Shown here: piece by piece, positions 44,857 to 52,346 of the stretch | Position numbering within the stretch: the first letter of the stretch is position 1 | Layout of the letters: every line of letters starts with the position of its first letter | NCBI GenBank assembly: GCA_963782605.1 | Contig: CAWAKK010000005.1 | Coordinates: 1-64,000 of the forward strand | DNA from: JBDTSW01 sp963782605 | GTDB taxonomy: Bacteria > Actinomycetota > Thermoleophilia > Solirubrobacterales > 70-9 | Length of the DNA stretch: 64,000 nt | Direction of reading: 5' to 3' | Translations under genes and position numbers: made by a program | Notes under the pieces: generated by a model | The model's database searches: none | Told to the model about the DNA's origin: nothing | Seen by the model: only the letters and a program-made list of their open reading frames with translations

Positions 44857-45414
44857 CTACTCGTCGCCGTCGGCGCGGCGGATGATGATCTGCTCGGGCT
44901 CGATCGTCACCGTGATACGGCGGTGGCCCTTCCAGTTTTCGGCGTAGACGGGGTCGCCCTCAACCGCCGGGTCGAGCCAGAGGCCGAAGCCCTCGTCCTT
45001 GCCGTGATCGAAGGTCGCCTCGAGCCCTGCGCCCGGCCGCTTTGGGCCGCGCCGGCGGCGACGACGGCGCTTCCGGCCACCCTCCCGCGCCGGGCTCTCC
45101 CCGTCGGACTTGGCGGCCACCTCTTCTCGCTCGTCGGCTCCGCCTTCCTCCGCTTCCTCCGCTTCCTCCTCTTCCACCTCTTCCTCTTCCTCTTCCTCTT
45201 CCTCCATGGCGGCCTCGATCTCGGCCTCGATCTCGTCGCGGAGATCGCTGTCGTCGGGCTCGCCTTCTTCGGCGGAGAGGTTGTTGCGGCGGATGAAGTC
45301 GCGCAACTCGGAGGCGGAGACCTCGAGCTGATGAGCGATCCAGGCGTCGGTCCTGCCCTGGCGGACCCAGGCCCGGATCTGGTTCAGCTGTGAGCGCATC
45401 GGCTTGCGGGCCAT
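44857..45414 (-). CDS. HTH protein with poly-Glu and poly-Arg regions
   Basis: A 185-residue protein. About 5-50 look like a helix-turn-helix or segregation-type helical domain (QLNQIRAWVRQGRTDAWIAH, QLEVSASELRDFIRRNNLS). About 52-100 are a nearly pure Glu region, then a basic stretch (GGRKRRRRRRRGPK), then a short conserved-looking domain (GFGLWLDPAVEGDPVYAENW, HRRITVTIEPEQIIIRRADG). The opposite-charge blocks suggest nucleic-acid or ribosome association. The start at 45414 is supported by a TAGTAT box 10 nt upstream. No name known to me. Confidence 0.8.
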   Translation of the reverse strand: MARKPMRSQLNQIRAWVRQGRTDAWIAHQLEVSASELRDFIRRNNLSAEEGEPDDSDLRDEIEAEIEAAMEEEEEEEEEVEEEEAEEAEEGGADEREEVAAKSDGESPAREGGRKRRRRRRRGPKRPGAGLEATFDHGKDEGFGLWLDPAVEGDPVYAENWKGHRRITVTIEPEQIIIRRADGDE

Positions 45415-45424
45415 GAGCGCGGAG

Positions 45425-45430
45425 ATACTA
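45425..45430 (-). promoter_or_regulatory. -10 box (TAGTAT) for the HTH/poly-Glu gene
   Basis: On the minus strand TAGTAT ends 10 nt before ATG 45414. Confidence 0.45.
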
Positions 45431-45500
45431 GTGGAGGACCGGATGAGCTCCGGGGCCATGGTGGCGTCGGTTGTCGGTGGCGGTGACGGGATTCAGCGGC

Positions 45501-45506
45501 TACCCT
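45501..45506 (+). promoter_or_regulatory. -10 box (TACCCT) for csrA
   Basis: TACCCT lies about 55 nt before the csrA ATG, giving a leader of about 48 nt that contains GGA trinucleotides (one in ACGGAAG close to the start), the type of site CsrA itself binds. Confidence 0.35.
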
Positions 45507-45560
45507 GATTTCATCACGCCGCGATGGGGGCATCCGGCGGCAAACTCGAACGGAAGCGAG

Positions 45561-45800
45561 ATGCTGGTCCTTACCAGAAAGACCAATCAGAGCATCATGA
45601 TCGGGGACGATGTCGAGGTAACCGTGCTCGCGGTTGCCCGCGACAAGATCCGCGTTGGGATCAACGCACCTCGGGACGTTCCGGTCTTCCGCAAGGAGGT
45701 CTGGCTCTCGATCCAAAACGAAGGTGGGACCCTGGACGGCGAGGGCGATCAGCGGGAAGCAGCCGTCGCCGCCATCAAGGAGATCGAGAAGGCTGAGTAG
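45561..45800 (+). CDS. csrA: Carbon storage regulator CsrA
   Basis: CsrA is a small dimeric RNA-binding protein that controls translation at GGA motifs near ribosome binding sites. The 79-residue protein opens with the canonical MLVLTRKTNQSIMIGDDVEV, has the core IRVGINAPRDVPVFRKEVW (with the RNA-contacting Arg-Lys-Glu-Val region) and a slightly longer C-terminal helix (REAAVAAIKEIEKAE). ATG 45561. No flagellar or fliW gene is in the window. A leader with GGA motifs could allow self-control. Confidence 0.95.
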   Translation: MLVLTRKTNQSIMIGDDVEVTVLAVARDKIRVGINAPRDVPVFRKEVWLSIQNEGGTLDGEGDQREAAVAAIKEIEKAE

Positions 45801-45827
45801 CGTCGGTGATGTCGGTGCGCCGAGGCG

Positions 45828-46067
45828 CTAGGACATCAACCAGGCGAGCGTCTCGAACATCACCACGGTCACCGTGACGACCGTGAGCGTTAGCGCTGCC
45901 AGGAGGGTTCCGAACGCGACCTTGCCGCGCTGCTCGGTGCGAGCGATGCGACGCGCACGGGAGCGGTTGACCGCTCGCTGCCGGAGCTGAACGCGACGCC
46001 GGCGCTCGAGAGCGGCCTCTTGCTCGAACGCGAGCTCGAACTGATTGAAGGTTTGCTGCATCCTCAT
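45828..46067 (-). CDS. Small single-helix membrane protein
   Basis: A 79-residue protein: a helical N-terminus (FNQFELAFEQEAALERRRRV), a strongly basic middle (QLRQRAVNRSRARRIARTEQ) and one C-terminal membrane helix (FGTLLAALTLTVVTVTVVMF). The layout suggests a tail-anchored protein with a positively charged cytosolic head. ATG 46067 (or the next ATG, 6 nt on). A TAGCTT hexamer (46088-46083) lies 15 nt upstream. No family recognised; convergent with csrA. Confidence 0.6.
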   Translation of the reverse strand: MRMQQTFNQFELAFEQEAALERRRRVQLRQRAVNRSRARRIARTEQRGKVAFGTLLAALTLTVVTVTVVMFETLAWLMS

Positions 46068-46146
46068 GGGGCGGGTTCGGGAAAGCTAGCAGACGCTCAT
46101 ATGGGAATCAGGCCTCGCTCATAAAGTGGCGCCCGATACGAGCCCC

Positions 46147-46707
46147 TTAGGGCTCACACGAGCCCCAGAGCCCGCGACCGGCATTGCCGGCCTGCTGTTC
46201 GAGGCGGTCGAAGAGCGTGGCGTGCTCGGTGTTGGGCGAGATCGCGAGCGTGCGGGCGAAGCCATCGCGGACCAGCTTCGCGTTGACGAACAGGTCGCCA
46301 ACGTAGACGTAGGCAAGCAGGCGCCCGTACTGGTCGCGCCGCTCCTGATCGAACACGAGCACCACACGCTTTCCCTCGACCAGGCGCCGGTTGAGCGCGC
46401 TGGCGCGCTCTCCGAAGCACTCCACCGGCTGGTCGGGCGCGACCGACTCCGGCGTGTCGATGCCGATGTAGCGCACATCCTTTATGCCGCCGGGCAGTGC
46501 CACCTCAACGGTGTCGCCGTCGACGACCCGCGTGACCGTCGCGGGAGTACGGCCGGGTTTGCCGCTTCCGCCCTCGCCTCCCTTGCCGCCACCGTCCCCG
46601 CCATCGCAGCCGTCCGTGAGGAGGAGGACGACGCCGAGCGCGAGCGCCACAATCGCGATCGGCCGCGGACTGCCTTTGCTCGCGAGCACTCGCCGAGCCT
46701 TCCACAT
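46147..46707 (-). CDS. Thermonuclease (SNase) family protein, exported
   Basis: A 186-residue protein. The N-terminus has an export signal (IAIVALALGVVLLLTDGC) and a Gly-rich linker (GGDGGGKGGEGGSGK). The SNase domain begins at PATVTRVVDGDTVEVALPGG and continues with RYIGIDTPESV, RVVLVFDQERRDQYGRLLAY and VYVGDLFVNAKLVRDGFA, ending in GRGLWGSC. Metal-binding Asp residues and the active-site Arg positions (IDTPE, DQYGRLLAY) are kept, so it is probably an active Ca-dependent nuclease outside the membrane. The DGC near the signal is not a standard lipobox. Confidence 0.88.
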   Translation of the reverse strand: MWKARRVLASKGSPRPIAIVALALGVVLLLTDGCDGGDGGGKGGEGGSGKPGRTPATVTRVVDGDTVEVALPGGIKDVRYIGIDTPESVAPDQPVECFGERASALNRRLVEGKRVVLVFDQERRDQYGRLLAYVYVGDLFVNAKLVRDGFARTLAISPNTEHATLFDRLEQQAGNAGRGLWGSCEP

Positions 46708-46775
46708 ACTCCGGAAGAGCTCACGGCATCGGCGTTTCGCCCCGCGGCACAGGTCCGCCGCGGAGCGTCCGAGGT

Positions 46776-47450
46776 TTAGGCGGGACGTTCGGCGGGGCGA
46801 TCGTCGCGTCCGACGTTCTCCCGGCCAGCGCGGCGATCACCCGCCCGGTCGACGCGGCGGTGATACTGCTCGCCGGCCTTACCACCGGCGACCGCGGCCA
46901 GGAGCGTGGCGAGCACCAGAGCGATGAGCAGGATGATCCCGCCCGTAGTCGTGTCCTCGTCGATCGGGATGCGCGGGAGGTCGAGCCCCGCGAAGACGTT
47001 CCACTCATCGCCGGCAATGAGCCCGATCAGGGCGAGCACCACGGTGACGATGATCGCCCACATCCAGACGCCGAAGCCCTGACGAGCGCCATCGAACCGC
47101 GACATGCGCCCGGCAACGTACCCGCCTGCGAAATACGCGACGAGCGCGATCACAAGCAGGGCGATGCCGCTGGCCAACCCGATCGTGTCGGCGCTACCGA
47201 TCGCCTCACCGGCGCTGTCCAGCTCTGAGATGGCGACGGCGGCGCCCGCAGCGCTCAGCAGCGCCGTGAGCAGCACGGCCATGCCCACTGCCACCAGCCA
47301 GCCGAAGAAGGCGGCTCCCCAGTTCAGTCCTCCGTAATGCTCGCGCTGGCGCTCCACCGGCGTCGCCCCGTGAGCGACGTCATCGTCGCGTCGGTCGTAG
47401 TCATCCCGCTCGCGCGTGGTCCGGCCGCGCAGCCTGTCCATGACAGCCAT
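46776..47450 (-). CDS. Four-helix membrane protein of unknown function
   Basis: A 224-residue protein. The acidic and basic N-terminus (TTRERDDYDRRDDDV) precedes four hydrophobic helices (AAFFGWLVAVGMAVLLTALL, GLASGIALLVIALVAYFAGG, GVWMWAIIVTVVLALIGLIA, GGIILLIALVLATLLAAVAG) and a charged C-terminal tail (RRVDRAGDRRAGRENVGRDD). AGGYVAGRMSRFDGARQGFG between helices 2 and 3 looks conserved. GGGAGA-like GGGAGAAC upstream may be the ribosome site. Family not recognised; perhaps stress-related, but nothing proves it. Confidence 0.7.
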   Translation of the reverse strand: MAVMDRLRGRTTRERDDYDRRDDDVAHGATPVERQREHYGGLNWGAAFFGWLVAVGMAVLLTALLSAAGAAVAISELDSAGEAIGSADTIGLASGIALLVIALVAYFAGGYVAGRMSRFDGARQGFGVWMWAIIVTVVLALIGLIAGDEWNVFAGLDLPRIPIDEDTTTGGIILLIALVLATLLAAVAGGKAGEQYHRRVDRAGDRRAGRENVGRDDRPAERPA

Positions 47451-47546
47451 CTGTTCTCCCTTCGGGCTTCCCCGTCCGGGTGACGGTTGCCCCGCGCCGG
47501 GCTGGGCAAACCCGCGTTAACGCAGGGGCAACAAAGAGGCTTTGCG

Positions 47547-48467
47547 CTAGGGGATGCGCGAGACGTTCGAGAGCATGAGCTCCTTGATCTGGTCGATCAT
47601 CTCAACGGCCTCGCTCCATTCGCGCTGCCAGACGTTGCGTCCGTAGATGACGCCCGAGCCGCCGGCCCCCATGATGAACCGGGTCTGCTCGAGCAGTTGC
47701 TCGTCGTCGATCCTCGAGCCGCCCGAGAGCACGACCAGCGAGCGACCGGCGGATTCGACGACGCTGCGGATCGCGTCCTCTTGGGAGACGTCCATCTCGT
47801 TGTATGGGTCTGGGGTGAGCTTGTCCTTGTCAGGGTCGATCTTCGGCATATTCAGCTTGACCACGTCGGCACCCATCTCCATCGCCATCCTCGCCGCGTA
47901 GTCGATCGCGTAGAGGGTGTGCTGCCCGCCCTTCTCGTCGAGCGCGGACCCGCGTGGGTAGGCCCAGACGACGAGCGGCATCCCGTAGCGGTCGCAGTCC
48001 TGGCGCACCTGGCGGAGCTGTTCGAGGTCCGTGTCCTGGCGCGGCGAGCCGACGTAGAGCGTGTAACCGACGGCGTCCGCGCCGAGGCGGACCGCGTCTT
48101 CGACGGAGGCGTTGCAGGTCGAGAGGGCATCGCCGGATGGCGGGATGTCCGTCTTGCCGTTGACCTTGAGGAGCAGCGGGACCTGGCCGGCGTAGTCGGG
48201 GTAGTACTTGGTTGCGAGGCCGATCTGGCAGGCGATCGCCGAGTAACCCGCCTCGGCCGCGAGCCGGAATTGATATTCGGGATCCTTCGAGTCCGGGTTC
48301 GGGAAGAAGTCCCGCGGGCCGTGCTCGATGCCCTGGTCGATGGGGAGGAACAGCAGGGTTCCGTTCCCTGGCCCGAACTCGAACAGGAGCCGGCGCAGAC
48401 GGGTGCGCTTGCCGGGGGCGAGGGTGTCGAGGAGTGACTTCTGCTCTGTGGCTGCTTTGATCTCCAT
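47547..48467 (-). CDS. Class I fructose-bisphosphate aldolase, DhnA type
   Basis: A 306-residue TIM-barrel aldolase of the archaeal/DhnA family, which uses a Schiff-base lysine to interconvert fructose-1,6-bisphosphate with DHAP and G3P. Motifs: LFLPIDQGIEHGPRDFF at the N-terminal end of the barrel, VVWAYPRGSAL, ADVVKLNMPKIDPDKD (the Schiff-base Lys in VVKLN) and the phosphate site VVLSGGSRIDDE plus GGSGVIYGRNVW. The start at 48467 is supported by a TACCCT box 6 nt upstream. With eno it gives a glycolysis/gluconeogenesis role. Confidence 0.92.
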   Translation of the reverse strand: MEIKAATEQKSLLDTLAPGKRTRLRRLLFEFGPGNGTLLFLPIDQGIEHGPRDFFPNPDSKDPEYQFRLAAEAGYSAIACQIGLATKYYPDYAGQVPLLLKVNGKTDIPPSGDALSTCNASVEDAVRLGADAVGYTLYVGSPRQDTDLEQLRQVRQDCDRYGMPLVVWAYPRGSALDEKGGQHTLYAIDYAARMAMEMGADVVKLNMPKIDPDKDKLTPDPYNEMDVSQEDAIRSVVESAGRSLVVLSGGSRIDDEQLLEQTRFIMGAGGSGVIYGRNVWQREWSEAVEMIDQIKELMLSNVSRIP

Positions 48468-48473
48468 GGCCGG

Positions 48474-48479
48474 AGGGTA
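48474..48479 (-). promoter_or_regulatory. -10 box (TACCCT), leaderless, for the aldolase gene
   Basis: On the minus strand TACCCT ends 6 nt before ATG 48467. Confidence 0.55.
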
Positions 48480-48555
48480 CCCGCCCGCAGGCGCCTATAG
48501 CATCCGCGTTCGCCGTTGGCCCGGAGGCCTGACGGCACCCTCCAGAGGCCACGCC

Positions 48556-49668
48556 GTGATCGAGCACAATTTCACAGGCCCCCCCTTCACGATCGGCGTG
48601 GAGGAGGAGCTCATGATCCTCGACGGCGAGACCCACGACCTCGCACAGGGCATCGACACGATCCTCGACGCCGTGCCCGATGACCTCACGGGCTGGGTCA
48701 AGCCGGAGCTGATGCAGTCCGTGCTCGAGATCGCCACGACACCCTGCGACGACCTCTCCTGCGCGATCACGGAGCTCACGAACCTGCGGCGCTGCGTGGG
48801 CAGCCTCGCCGAGGAGAACGGCATGGAGATCGGTGCCGCGGGCACGCACCCGTTCGCGCAGCCGGAGGATCAGCTCATCACCGATCGCCCCCGCTACAAG
48901 GCGCTGGCCGAGGAGCTCGGCTTCATCGCTCGCCAGGAGATCATCTTCGGCACCCATGTGCACGTGGCGATCGAGGGGCCCGATCGGGCGATCTACGTCG
49001 CCGACGGGATTCGCCGCTACCTGCCGATGTTCCTCGCGATCTCCGTGAACTCGCCCTTCTGGCGGGGGCACGAGACGCACATGATGTCGGCGCGCACCCC
49101 GATCTTCCGCGCCTTCCCTCGGATCGGCATCCCTCCCCACTACGGCACGTGGGACATCTACTCCCACCGGGTCGAGATGATGATGCGTGCGGGCGCGATC
49201 GAGGACTACACGTACATGTGGTGGGACGTTCGTCCGCATCCCCAGCTCGGCACCGTCGAGACCCGTATCTTCGACCAGCCAACCCGGCTCGAGCACACGA
49301 TCGCGATGTCGGCCCTGACGCTGGCGCTGGCGCACCGCCTCTGCCGCCAGTACGACGAGGAGGAGCCGTTGGTCGAGCTCCCCACCGAGCTGATCGACGA
49401 CAACAAGGTCCGCGCTGCGCTGCGCGGCATGGAGGGCGAGCTGGTGGACTTCCGGGCGGGCCGCCGGGTGCCAGCGCCCGAGATGGTCCACCGCGTCGTG
49501 GACGAGGTCCGCGAGGACGCGGAGGCGCTGGGTTGCGATCGCGAGCTCGAGGGCATCGAGGATCTGCTCGCCAACGGCACCGGGGCGCGGCGCCAGCTCG
49601 ACCTGTGGGACGGCGGCGAGGACCTGACCCCGGTGACGCGAGACATCGTGGAGCAGACGAAGGTCTAG
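48556..49668 (+). CDS. Carboxylate-amine ligase, GCS2 family (YbdK type)
   Basis: A 370-residue protein with the GCS2 pattern: FTIGVEEELMILDGETHDL at the start, PELMQSVLEIATTPC, FGTHVHVAI (ATP/metal site His-Val-His), NSPFWRGHETHMMSARTPIF and PHPQLGTVETRIFD. YbdK-type enzymes show weak glutamate-cysteine ligase activity; relatives make other amide bonds. GTG 48556 is chosen because it begins the family N-terminus (IEHNFTGPPFTIG). No other mycothiol or glutathione gene lies nearby, so the true substrate is open. Confidence 0.88.
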   Translation: MIEHNFTGPPFTIGVEEELMILDGETHDLAQGIDTILDAVPDDLTGWVKPELMQSVLEIATTPCDDLSCAITELTNLRRCVGSLAEENGMEIGAAGTHPFAQPEDQLITDRPRYKALAEELGFIARQEIIFGTHVHVAIEGPDRAIYVADGIRRYLPMFLAISVNSPFWRGHETHMMSARTPIFRAFPRIGIPPHYGTWDIYSHRVEMMMRAGAIEDYTYMWWDVRPHPQLGTVETRIFDQPTRLEHTIAMSALTLALAHRLCRQYDEEEPLVELPTELIDDNKVRAALRGMEGELVDFRAGRRVPAPEMVHRVVDEVREDAEALGCDRELEGIEDLLANGTGARRQLDLWDGGEDLTPVTRDIVEQTKV

Positions 49669-49739
49669 GCACCCTATCCGGCGCGTTGTTCCACCATATG
49701 TGGAGGAAAGTGCCATCTTCGAGCGCCAGACCCCTCCCG

Positions 49740-49745
49740 TAAGCT
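49740..49745 (+). promoter_or_regulatory. -10 box (TAAGCT), leaderless, for the rhomboid-like gene
   Basis: TAAGCT ends 6 nt before GTG 49752. Confidence 0.55.
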
Positions 49746-49751
49746 CATCTC

Positions 49752-50552
49752 GTGGAGTCACCGCCTGAGCTGAGCGTCGTCTGCAAGAACTGCGGCTCGG
49801 AAGTAAGCCCGTACGTGACGGAGTGCCCCTACTGCGGCACGCGGCTTCGCAAGCGGGCGCCAAAGCTCGAGCGCCATGGGGACGAACTCACGGCTCGCGA
49901 GACTCTGCGGGACCGCCGCCGCCGCAAGGCGGCGGAAAAGCGCGAGCGCCGCGCGCCAGAGGACCATTTCTACGATGAGCGGCGACCGTGGGTCACGATC
50001 GTGGCGATCCTGGCACCGGCGATCGTCCTCATCGTCGAACGCGCATCGAACCTCACCGTGGTTGATCTCGGGGCGATCGTGGATCCGGTCGGCAACGAGG
50101 CGTGGCGCTACTTCGCAGCGCCCTTCATCTACGACGACACCGGCTACCTGTTCGTCTGCTGCCTGGCGTTCGCCATCTTCCTGCCGCCCGTCGAGCGGCG
50201 GCTCGGCATGATCCCGGCGGCCATGCTGGTCCTCGCGAGTGGCGCGCTCGGCGCCCTGGCGGCCTCCGGCCTCGAGTCCGCGTTCGGCGATGGCTTTCCC
50301 CTGACCGCCGGCGGCAACGGGATCGCGCTCGGCGTCCTCGCCACATGGCTCGTGCTGCGCGACGCTGACCACCGGGCCGATCCGACGGACGAGTACGACC
50401 GGATCGCCGTCGGCATCGCCGCCGCGGTGCTCCTGCTGCTGCCGCTCGTCGAGGACCTCGCCTCTCCCTGGGCCGGGCTCGCCGGCGGACTGGTGGGTCT
50501 GGGGTGCGGGCTCGGCGCCGCCCTCGGGCGCGGAAGGAGCGCGGCGGGGTGA
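49752..50552 (+). CDS. Zinc-ribbon rhomboid-like protein, catalytic residues missing
   Basis: A 266-residue protein. A zinc ribbon (CKNC at 11-14, CPYC at 25-28) and a basic linker (RDRRRRKAAEKRERR) precede six or so helices that follow the rhomboid layout: EAWRYFAAPFIYDD then PPVERRLGMIP is the usual WR..T.pF/E..G pattern. The catalytic GxSG is GGNG (TAGGNGIALGV) and the last-helix His is replaced (WAGLAGGLVGL). The His-Asn pair of helix 2 is also gone. By family knowledge it should lack protease activity (pseudo-rhomboid). Its stop overlaps the methyltransferase GTG. Confidence 0.75.
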   Translation: MESPPELSVVCKNCGSEVSPYVTECPYCGTRLRKRAPKLERHGDELTARETLRDRRRRKAAEKRERRAPEDHFYDERRPWVTIVAILAPAIVLIVERASNLTVVDLGAIVDPVGNEAWRYFAAPFIYDDTGYLFVCCLAFAIFLPPVERRLGMIPAAMLVLASGALGALAASGLESAFGDGFPLTAGGNGIALGVLATWLVLRDADHRADPTDEYDRIAVGIAAAVLLLLPLVEDLASPWAGLAGGLVGLGCGLGAALGRGRSAAG

Positions 50553-51214
50553 GCAAGTTCACCGTCATGGACGACGAGCTCCACGCCTACATGGTCGATC
50601 GAGGCTCCCGCCAGGACGAGGCGCTGCGCCGCATCCAGGCGGAGACCGATGCAATGGGCGACATCGCGGTGATGCAGATCGCCCCCGACCAGGGCGCGTT
50701 CATGACGCTGATCACGCGCGCGATCGGCGCTCGTGAAGCCCTCGAGCTTGGAACCTTCACCGGCTACTCGGCCATCTGCATCGCGCGAGGTCTGGCGCCT
50801 GGCGGGCGCCTCATCTGCTGCGAGCTGAGCGAGGAGTACGCGGAGACGGCGGCCGCCAACTTCGAGGCCGCGGGCGTCGCCGATCGGATCGAGATCCGTA
50901 TCGGGCCCGCCCTCGAAACGGTGCGCGCTCTGCCTGAGCGCGAGGCTTTCGACCTCGCCTTCATCGACGCGGACAAGACGAACTATCCCGCCTACTACGA
51001 GGAGTGCCTGGTGCGAATCCGTTCCGGTGGGCTCATCCTCGTCGACAACGTGCTCGGCGCTGGCCGCGTGCTGCACCCCGACGATCTGGAGGAGGAATCG
51101 GCCGGCCACGTGGCCGCAATCAGCGAGCTGAACGACCGCATCCGTGATGACGATCGCGTGGACATCGCCATGGTCGGCATCGCTGATGGGCTGACGATCG
51201 CGCGCAAGCGCTGA
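50549..51214 (+). CDS. SAM-dependent O-methyltransferase (class of catechol/caffeoyl-CoA type)
   Basis: A 221-residue protein with ALELGTFTGYSAICIARGL (SAM motif I), GRLICCELSEEYAETAAANF, FDLAFIDADKTNYPAYYEEC (metal-binding Asp and Lys) and GGLILVDNVLGAGRVL (metal-binding Asp-Asn), the pattern of cation-dependent small-molecule O-methyltransferases. It starts at GTG 50549 in a GTGA overlap with the rhomboid-like gene. The substrate is unknown; catechol-like compounds are typical of the family. Confidence 0.9.
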   Translation: MSKFTVMDDELHAYMVDRGSRQDEALRRIQAETDAMGDIAVMQIAPDQGAFMTLITRAIGAREALELGTFTGYSAICIARGLAPGGRLICCELSEEYAETAAANFEAAGVADRIEIRIGPALETVRALPEREAFDLAFIDADKTNYPAYYEECLVRIRSGGLILVDNVLGAGRVLHPDDLEEESAGHVAAISELNDRIRDDDRVDIAMVGIADGLTIARKR

Positions 51215-51221
51215 GCCGGGC

Positions 51222-51986
51222 GTGGATCGGGCACAGGCCGTCGAGCGCCAGCATCGCTGCATCCAGGGCTGGATCCCCACGCTCGTGCACGCCTCGCGCG
51301 GAGCGGAGATGCTGGCCCTCGACGGCGTCGTTGCCGCCGTCCTACCCGAAGCACCACAGCGCTCCCTCTTGAACGGGGGCACCTACGAGGACGTGCGCGG
51401 GCTTCGCACGGCGCTGCCGATTCTGACGGACGCATACGATCGGGCTGGCGTGCGTGCTTCGACGATGTGGATGGTCGAGCGCAACCCGGAGGCTGCCGCG
51501 GTGCTCGAGGAGAACGCCTACGTGCTCGACGGCGAGCCGGCCGCCATGCACCTGGAGCTCACCGACCTGACCGAGCCGGAGGTTGAGGGTCTCGACTGGG
51601 ACGATGGGGCGGCGCCCGAGGAGGTTGCCCTGGTCAACGACGTCGCGTACGGCTACCCGGAGGGCCAGGGCGTCGGAAGCGGGATCGGCGCCGGCCCACC
51701 CGGCATGGGGATTCGCTCCTATCGCGCCCGCGCAGGCGGCGAGCTGGCGTGCGTGCTCCAGACGCTCGACATCGGCTCCGATTGCCTGATCATGTGGGTT
51801 GCGACATTGCCCGAGTACCGCGGCCAGAGGCTGGCGTCCCGGCTCCTCGGCGGCGCGCTGATCGAGGCGCGGTCTCGCGGCGTTCGAAGCTCCAGCCTGC
51901 AGTCGAGCATGCTCGGCCGGGGCGTCTATGAGCGTCTGGGGTACGAGCTCGTCTTTCAGCTCGGGCTCTACGAGCGCCGCGTCTGA
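51222..51986 (+). CDS. GNAT family N-acetyltransferase
   Basis: A 254-residue protein. The C-terminal half is a GNAT domain: LIMWVATLPEYRGQRLASRL has the acetyl-CoA-binding R/QxxGxG/A-type loop, then LIEARSRGVRSSSLQSSMLG and the closing VYERLGYELVFQLGLYERR. The N-terminal half (MLALDGVVAAVLPEAPQRSL, TMWMVERNPEAAAVLEENAY) may be a degenerate second GNAT fold. GTG 51222 is 8 nt after the methyltransferase stop. Substrate unknown. Confidence 0.8.
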   Translation: MDRAQAVERQHRCIQGWIPTLVHASRGAEMLALDGVVAAVLPEAPQRSLLNGGTYEDVRGLRTALPILTDAYDRAGVRASTMWMVERNPEAAAVLEENAYVLDGEPAAMHLELTDLTEPEVEGLDWDDGAAPEEVALVNDVAYGYPEGQGVGSGIGAGPPGMGIRSYRARAGGELACVLQTLDIGSDCLIMWVATLPEYRGQRLASRLLGGALIEARSRGVRSSSLQSSMLGRGVYERLGYELVFQLGLYERRV

Positions 51987-51997
51987 GAGCCGGCGGG

Positions 51998-52003
51998 TAG
52001 GGT
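51998..52003 (+). promoter_or_regulatory. -10 box (TAGGGT), leaderless
   Basis: TAGGGT ends 7 nt before GTG 52011. Confidence 0.55.
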
Positions 52004-52010
52004 CCGCGCG

Positions 52011-52346
52011 GTGCAGCCCAGGTACACCGAGGACGAGCTCGAGGCCGCGATCGACGCGCTCAGCGATCCGGAGCGGTTTCGCGCCGCGGAGAGCCTCGTC
52101 GCCTCCGCAGCGCCAAGGCTCCAGCAGGTGCTGGCGCAGGCGCTCGAGGCTGGTGGATGGTTCGGCGAGTCGCACGATGCCGAGATCCGTAAGGCTGCGA
52201 GCGCGGCTGACGAGGAGGAGCGCCTCACGGTGCTGCGCACCCTGCTGGCCGAGGAGGCCCGGATGGGGATGATGGTTGGGGTCGCGGTCGGATGGGCACT
52301 GGCCGACGAGCTGAAACGAGACGACGATGAGGAGGACCGAGACTGA
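52011..52346 (+). CDS. Small helical protein of unknown function
   Basis: A 111-residue acidic, mostly helical protein (TEDELEAAIDALSDPERFRA, LQQVLAQALEAGGWFGESHD, EEERLTVLRTLLAEEARMGM) with a mildly hydrophobic end (MMVGVAVGWALADEL) and an acidic tail. No family recognised. The leaderless box supports its GTG start. Its stop overlaps the ATG of the UPF0173 hydrolase (TGATG), so it is probably made with it. Confidence 0.7.
   Translation: MQPRYTEDELEAAIDALSDPERFRAAESLVASAAPRLQQVLAQALEAGGWFGESHDAEIRKAASAADEEERLTVLRTLLAEEARMGMMVGVAVGWALADELKRDDDEEDRD

Noticed and set aside
45100..45220. Possible CRISPR or microsatellite (runs of CTTCCTCTTCC)
   Set aside because: It is the poly-Glu coding region of the minus-strand protein; units have no constant repeat length or unique spacers.
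47512..47521. Palindrome GCGTTAACGC between two minus-strand genes
   Set aside because: A single 10-bp palindrome with no second copy in the window; not enough for an operator call.
47830..49863. 677-codon open frame on the minus strand
   Set aside because: Overlaps the aldolase in another frame and the GCS2 gene on the other strand; no recognisable protein.
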